A stretch of DNA of 64,000 nt from Affinundibacterium amnicola (GTDB lineage: Bacteria; Pseudomonadota; Gammaproteobacteria; Burkholderiales; Burkholderiaceae_D): the NCBI RefSeq assembly GCF_014284275.1, contig NZ_JACOFU010000007.1, forward strand, positions 184,975 through 248,974. The letters run 5' to 3'. Every line of letters starts with the position of its first letter. Position 1 is the stretch's first letter. Below, in pieces: positions 59,424-64,000 of the stretch. A program made the position numbers and the translations under genes. The notes beneath the pieces were generated by a model, which had not been told where the DNA came from, did not search any database, and worked only from the letters and a program-made list of their open reading frames with translations.

Positions 59424-59960
59424 TTAAGATTTCGCCAATTCTTTGGCAAGTAATTGATTTAATTCATCAAACGAAGGTTCGCCAACATAACGTTTGATAA
59501 TATTCCCTTGTTTATCAATCACGAAAGTCGTTGGCGTTAATTTCACATCACCATAAGCCTTCGCAATCTTGTCTTGATGATCGAGAACGACATGAAATGG
59601 CAATTGTCTGGTTTCAGCAAAATTTAAAACATAATTAGGCGGATCATAACTCATCGCCACCGCAAAAAATTCCAGACCTTGTGCTCGAAATTTTTCATAG
59701 CTAGCAATCATTTGTGGCATCTCTTTTATGCAGGTGGCACAAGAGGTCGCCCAGAAATTCACCATATACACCTTGCCTTGCAAAGCTTGCTGGCTAATTT
59801 TAGTGCCTTGGATATTCGTAAAGTCGAGCTTGGGTGCTGCTTGCTTGTTGCTAAATGATTGATACGCAAATAGTGAAATCACCAATAACAACACAGCAAG
59901 GACTATGCCCATTTTAAATGTGCCTGTTTGTTCTTGTTGCGTGACTTGCGTTGCGTTCAT
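59424..59960 (-). CDS. TlpA/ResA-like membrane-anchored thioredoxin-fold protein
   Basis: The 178-residue protein has a single N-terminal membrane anchor (residues 17-34, MGIVLAVLLLVISLFAYQ) and a periplasmic thioredoxin fold. Its redox pair CATC lies at C74/C77 (VNFWATSCATCIKEMP), with the cis-proline loop in LTPTTFVID. Such proteins reduce disulfides during cytochrome c maturation or protect other periplasmic proteins. No cytochrome maturation genes adjoin it. The gene stands between dusB and the GGDEF/EAL gene with about 100-200 bases on either side. Confidence 0.88.
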   Translation of the reverse strand: MNATQVTQQEQTGTFKMGIVLAVLLLVISLFAYQSFSNKQAAPKLDFTNIQGTKISQQALQGKVYMVNFWATSCATCIKEMPQMIASYEKFRAQGLEFFAVAMSYDPPNYVLNFAETRQLPFHVVLDHQDKIAKAYGDVKLTPTTFVIDKQGNIIKRYVGEPSFDELNQLLAKELAKS

Positions 59961-60060
59961 GATTTACCAGTAATTGAAGTACGTCAATCGAATAAGGCGA
60001 AATTATACTTTGCTTCATGCAAACTCGCTGCAGGCAACAAGCTAAACAGCACTGAGCGAA

Positions 60061-62406
60061 TTATGCTTGCAGCTGCTTCTTTTCTTGTGCATGGTTTGCC
60101 ATCCAAATATCCGGAGCCGTTGGACGGGAATATAAAAATCCCTGCATAGAGTCACAGTTGTTCGTGATCAGATAACTTGCTTGCTCTTCGGTTTCAACTC
60201 CCTCTGCCACTACCTTTAGTCCGAACTGCTTCGCCATCGATAAAATAGAACCAACAATCGCCGTACCATTTGCGTCGCCAGGAACATCCTGCACAAAACT
60301 CTTGTCGATCTTTAATTCATAAAGCGGCAAGCGTTTCAAATAATTCAAACTAGAATAACCTGTTCCAAAATCGTCAATTGAAAAACGAATTCCTAAACCC
60401 GCCAACTTACTCATGCGAGAAATGGTTTCCTGTAAATTATCGATAAACAAACCCTCTGTCACTTCAAAAATTAAGTTTTCACCGCCCACACCTTGCGTTT
60501 CCAGTGCCGCGATGACTTTATCGACAAAGTCTTTCTGCCTGAACTGTTTGGGACTGACATTGATTGATAGTGGAAACTGATGCCCCTCACGACGCAAACG
60601 TTTCAAGATTGCGCACGCTTCCAACAGAACCCAGTCACCCATTTTGACAATTAATCCAGACTCTTCAGCTAGTGGAATAAACAATGCTGGCGAAACCATA
60701 CCTCGCTCTTTACTATGCCATCGCATCAACAATTCAGCGCCAACAGCCTCTCCAAGATTGTTAACTTGCGCTTGCATTACCATTTGCAATTCGTGTTGCT
60801 CTAAAGCCTTCGCCAAGTCACGCTCTAAAGTGAGACGTTGCTCAACTTCGATTTGCATATCTCCTTCAAAGAACGCAATCTGATTACGTCCCGCAGATTT
60901 AGCCCGATACATAGCGGTATCCGACTCACGCATGAGATCATCTGCTTTTTGTCCTAATTTGGGCATCAGGCTTACACCGATGCTACAACTTGAATTGTAG
61001 ATCTGTCCATTAATCACAAAATCTTGCGACAATGCATGGCGAATTTTTTCAGCGACAGTCAATGCAAGCTTGCCAGCAATTTCCATGTGCTGATCAAGAC
61101 TATCCACCAACACCACAAATTCATCGCCACCAATGCGCGCGACAGTATCGACTTCACGCAGCAGCTGACTCAAACGATTAGCAACTTCTACCAAGAGCAT
61201 ATCGCCAGTCGCATGACCACGTGCGTCATTAATGGTTTTAAAATGATCTAAATCAATAAACAAAACAGCGCTAAAATTGCCCGTACGCTGTGCATTGGCG
61301 AGCTGTACGCTCATGCGATCTCGTAAGAGACGACGATTTGGCAGACCCGTCAACACATCAAAGAATGCCAGTCGATAAATATCTAATTCTGCTTTTTTTC
61401 TATCGGTAATGTCGCGCTCAATTGCGACGTAATGTGTACATTGACCTTGCTGATTATTGATAGGACGTATGTCAATTTCCAACCAAAATTCTTCTTTGGA
61501 TTTTGTGTAGCTAATGATTTCTGATCGGATCGCATGGCGCGTACTCATCGCAGATCGGATACGATGAATTTCGTGAATATCCGAACTAGGTCCGTACAAC
61601 ATTTCTAAATTATTGCCGATCGCTTCGGCACGACTATATCCGGTACTTCGCTCAAAAGCCTTGTTCACAAACACCAGATGTGGACCATTGTCTTGCAAAT
61701 TATTGTCCGTGATCATCACCATATCGTTCAGATTTTCAACCGCAGCTGAAATTAAACGAAGCTCTTCGTTGGCAATGCGCAAAGAGCTCTGCTCTTCTTG
61801 TAGGGACACACTAATCTGCATTTGCTTGCGCAACGATTCTTCAAGACGGCGTAACAAAACCGCACACGAAACAGTAATGACGGAGCTAATAAAGGTGAAA
61901 TTGAGGGTAATAATAATCCACCGTAAAAACGGTTGATCATGATAACGATCAAATTGCAAATCAATATCAAATGCATAGCCTACCGAAATCAGGGTCACTG
62001 CATTTAACACCAACACAAAAACAGCTGACCGCAAACCCAATAATAGCGCGGCTAACACTGGAACCGCCATCAAATAAATCTGACTGACTGGGCCGACTTT
62101 GAATAAAAAGAAAACCCCAACGCCATACACAATGAGCAAAAAATTCCAACTTTTCGCGGTAAAACTCAATGCCCGCCAACGCCACAAAATTAGCAGCCAA
62201 GTAATCGCCAGCACATCAATAACAACGATAGAATAAAGGCGGTCACGAATCGCCATTAACACACTAGGGATTGCAGTCAATGTTCCTAATACCAGTGCAA
62301 CAGACAAAATAGCATTGAGCATCTGATCGCGCCAGAATTGCAAATCCTTGGCGGGCAGACGTTGGGCGCGCAAAAAGCGGCGGAGAAATGGATGAACAAT
62401 CTTCAA
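60061..62406 (-). CDS. Membrane PAS-GGDEF-EAL c-di-GMP turnover protein
   Basis: The 781-residue protein starts at TTG. About 180 residues of hydrophobic helices (five or more segments) precede a PAS domain (VFVNKAFERSTGYSRAEAIG). GGDEF follows, with an intact VARIGGDEFVVL near residue 425 and the inhibitory-site RxxD (REVD) five residues before it. The EAL domain has ELL in place of EAL (VGAELLMRWH), but NVSP, EVTEG, IDDFGTGYSSL, KIDKSFV and VAEGVET are present. It may therefore both make and break c-di-GMP. The signal is sensed by PAS or the membrane region and is unknown. Confidence 0.92.
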   Translation of the reverse strand: MKIVHPFLRRFLRAQRLPAKDLQFWRDQMLNAILSVALVLGTLTAIPSVLMAIRDRLYSIVVIDVLAITWLLILWRWRALSFTAKSWNFLLIVYGVGVFFLFKVGPVSQIYLMAVPVLAALLLGLRSAVFVLVLNAVTLISVGYAFDIDLQFDRYHDQPFLRWIIITLNFTFISSVITVSCAVLLRRLEESLRKQMQISVSLQEEQSSLRIANEELRLISAAVENLNDMVMITDNNLQDNGPHLVFVNKAFERSTGYSRAEAIGNNLEMLYGPSSDIHEIHRIRSAMSTRHAIRSEIISYTKSKEEFWLEIDIRPINNQQGQCTHYVAIERDITDRKKAELDIYRLAFFDVLTGLPNRRLLRDRMSVQLANAQRTGNFSAVLFIDLDHFKTINDARGHATGDMLLVEVANRLSQLLREVDTVARIGGDEFVVLVDSLDQHMEIAGKLALTVAEKIRHALSQDFVINGQIYNSSCSIGVSLMPKLGQKADDLMRESDTAMYRAKSAGRNQIAFFEGDMQIEVEQRLTLERDLAKALEQHELQMVMQAQVNNLGEAVGAELLMRWHSKERGMVSPALFIPLAEESGLIVKMGDWVLLEACAILKRLRREGHQFPLSINVSPKQFRQKDFVDKVIAALETQGVGGENLIFEVTEGLFIDNLQETISRMSKLAGLGIRFSIDDFGTGYSSLNYLKRLPLYELKIDKSFVQDVPGDANGTAIVGSILSMAKQFGLKVVAEGVETEEQASYLITNNCDSMQGFLYSRPTAPDIWMANHAQEKKQLQA

Positions 62407-62610
62407 TTATTGCCCCATAGATTCAGACCAAAAGTCATACCAGTTGCATCGAACAATTGTCATCGTTTTATGGTAATTCGATGCTATTCGCGTCAACATT
62501 GAATAATCAGGATTGCAAAACTTTAGGCTAGTAAGTGTTCTTTTATACGCTGTTTCTTTCTTGCTGAAAAGTATTTTTTTATAATTCAGATCGAAAGCAG
62601 ACAGGAATCT

Positions 62611-63519
62611 TTATGGTAGCTCTGCACCTGTTGCTGCACGCCACAAATCAAACCACTGGTCGCGGGACAATTGACAATCGAGTGCTTGCACTGTCTCAAC
62701 CAGCACTTTGACCCGACTCGAGCCAGTTAATACCATAGGCTGCGAGGGTAAATGCAAAATCCAAGCGATTGCAACGCAAGAAACACTCACACCAAGTTCC
62801 TCGGCTATGCCAGATAAGCAGGTCTGCAGTCGTTGCGACTGCGGTGTTTGATCACTAAACAAACGTCCACCTGCTAGCGCAGACCATACCATTGGAACAA
62901 CACGAAGGCGCTGACAAAGATCAAAACTGCCATCGTAGATAGGTACCTGATGCAATAAAGAACACTCAACTTGATTCGTCACCAGAGGAAAACGCGACGC
63001 GAGCATTTCAAACTGCGCCGGAGAAAAGTTCGAAACGCCGAAGTAACTGACTTTGCCAGCTCGTTGCAATTGCGAAAATGCCTCAGCAATTTCATCGGCA
63101 TTCATTAAAGGATCTGGCCGATGAATCAACAACAAATCAATTTTTTCGATCCGCATACTACGCAAAGAATTCTCTGCCGAAGCAATAATATGCGCAGCGC
63201 TTGTATTATAAATATGCGCTTGCTGATGAGGCCTTTGCGTCGATGGAAATTGTATTCCACACTTCGTCACGATCTGAAATCGGCTTCGCAATTCAGGCGC
63301 CAAAGCAAATGTTTCACCGAGCAAAAGTTCACTAGTGTAATCACCATAAATATCGGCTTGGTCTATCGTCGTAATCCCAAGATCTAAAGCTGCGTGCAAA
63401 AATTGCACACGTTCAGCGGGCGACATTTGCCAGGCAGACAAACGCCACAGTCCCAAAACAATGCGAGAAAATTCTGGCCCCTTTGGAGCAATTTGCAATC
63501 GTGTGGATATTGGCGACAT
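62611..63519 (-). CDS. Aldo/keto reductase, YdhF-like
   Basis: The 302-residue TIM-barrel oxidoreductase has the canonical tetrad D53, Y58 (IDQADIYGDY), K86 (VTKCG) and H133 (LLIHRPDPL). GVSNFSPAQFEML, TNQVECSLLHQ and LTGSSRVKVL resemble E. coli YdhF. It should reduce aldehydes or ketones with NADPH in the cytoplasm; the substrate is unknown. It stands alone, about 200 bases from the GGDEF/EAL gene start. Confidence 0.9.
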   Translation of the reverse strand: MSPISTRLQIAPKGPEFSRIVLGLWRLSAWQMSPAERVQFLHAALDLGITTIDQADIYGDYTSELLLGETFALAPELRSRFQIVTKCGIQFPSTQRPHQQAHIYNTSAAHIIASAENSLRSMRIEKIDLLLIHRPDPLMNADEIAEAFSQLQRAGKVSYFGVSNFSPAQFEMLASRFPLVTNQVECSLLHQVPIYDGSFDLCQRLRVVPMVWSALAGGRLFSDQTPQSQRLQTCLSGIAEELGVSVSCVAIAWILHLPSQPMVLTGSSRVKVLVETVQALDCQLSRDQWFDLWRAATGAELP

Positions 63520-63911
63520 AGGGCTAAGCTTTTCTTTTAATCAGATTGGTCAGTATCTCGCCCATTATCTTCGATTTTGTCGATCACGAGCAAAATCATC
63601 TAAAACATCTTCTTAAGAGTTAATTCATATTGGCTTTTTGATTTCTGACCAGAAGAAGTTCGATCTATACTCAAATGCACTGAAAAATCCTTAGATTTAA
63701 AGTATTTCGATTGTACAAAACGGTAATGAAAATTCGATGAAAAATCACCCGTAAGAGTCGATTTCATCACCACAGAAAGACGAGTTCAATGACTATTTTG
63801 TGCGTTCTATCTAATTGGACATTGGGGATTAATGCAAGAATTTTTCTTATGCGAGAATGAGCGCATGCACTAACTAGGGCGTGTTGACCTAATATTTGTG
63901 CATGCGAATGA
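63520..63911. other. Region without recognised gene
   Basis: About 390 bases upstream of the aldo/keto reductase hold no credible reading frame, RNA gene or clear promoter. The sequence is AT-rich until the palindromic element at the end. Confidence 0.5.
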
Positions 63912-64000
63912 GTCGAAATGGACACAGGGCTAGGCGTCAAGGCGCGCCGCAGTGCGAGCACTGTAAGCGACTTGCAACAACGCCATGTGTCCATTTCGGC
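63912..64000. repeat. Palindromic element, copy B, at the window end
   Basis: Arms GTCGAAATGGACACA (63912-63926) and TGTGTCCATTTCGGC (63986-64000) pair along 15 bases with one G-T. Inside are CAAGGCGC (63938-63945), the hairpin CAGTGC-GA-GCACTG (63950-63963), GCGACTTGCAAC and an AACGC. The core and order match copy A at 56097-56225, while arms and inner hairpin differ in sequence. Confidence 0.72.

Noticed and set aside
63767..63994. 75-residue minus-strand frame at the window end
   Set aside because: It is mostly translated from the palindromic element copy B and has no ribosome site or homology that I recognise.

Overview
The window looks like core chromosome of a betaproteobacterium of the order Burkholderiales, most likely family Oxalobacteraceae and close to Undibacterium. 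This is inferred from gene orders typical of the group: queA-tgt-yajC-secD-secF, rplU-rpmA-obgE-proB with ispB divergent, pilB-pilC-pilD-coaE-zapD-yacG, and dusB-fis-purH-ruvC-ruvA-ruvB. Protein character and a fairly AT-rich composition also fit. The genus is not proven. I saw no rRNA, tRNA, CRISPR array, complete insertion sequence or prophage.

Layout. 1-353: 5' part of argJ (minus). 553-2289: YbaL/Kef-type antiporter. 2569-6920: two-gene RND efflux operon (minus). 7186-13274: tRNA queuosine genes queA and tgt, then the Sec accessory genes yajC, secD, secF (minus). 13637-15715: recG. 15735-21515: hybrid histidine kinase and a REC-EAL-REC response regulator (minus). 21886-28235: SDR dehydrogenase, M50 site-2 protease, small secreted protein, TonB-dependent receptor, DUF938 methyltransferase. 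28319-33628: chemoreceptor, a sensor kinase coupled to a periplasmic binding protein, and a second binding protein divergent from it. 33820-38029: psiF, proB, a small membrane protein, obgE, rpmA, rplU. 38240-39256: family 18 glycosidase-like protein. 39605-46486: ispB, type IV pilus assembly genes pilB/C/D, coaE, zapD, yacG. 46499-50587: alr, dadA and a TyrR-like enhancer-binding regulator (minus). 50955-52055: unknown protein. 52106-59215: the dusB-fis-purH-ruvCAB cluster (minus), split by accessory DNA. 59424-63519: TlpA-like thioredoxin, GGDEF/EAL protein, aldo/keto reductase.

The most interesting signals lie outside the obvious genes. (1) Upstream of alr there is a near-consensus sigma-54 promoter, and about 180-210 bp upstream of the predicted start two tandem 18-bp TGTA-N10-TAC(A/G) dyads. 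The operon's last gene encodes an ACT/PAS/AAA+ activator with an intact GAFTGA loop. This suggests a self-contained sigma-54-controlled alanine racemase/dehydrogenase circuit. (2) Between ruvA and the next upstream gene lies a 558-bp element with 23-bp perfect terminal inverted repeats and several nested hairpins. (3) Two copies of another palindromic element, one overlapping the purH stop codon and one at the window end, share a core but have different, individually self-complementary arms and inner hairpins. (4) A GIY-YIG nuclease gene beside the first copy is dead: it has no start codon and carries an in-frame TAG where tryptophan is expected.

Signalling is prominent: three sensor or chemoreceptor proteins, two c-di-GMP proteins, a REC-HPt phosphorelay and two periplasmic solute sensors. 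Together with the type IV pilus genes this suits a motile, surface-associated aquatic or soil bacterium.
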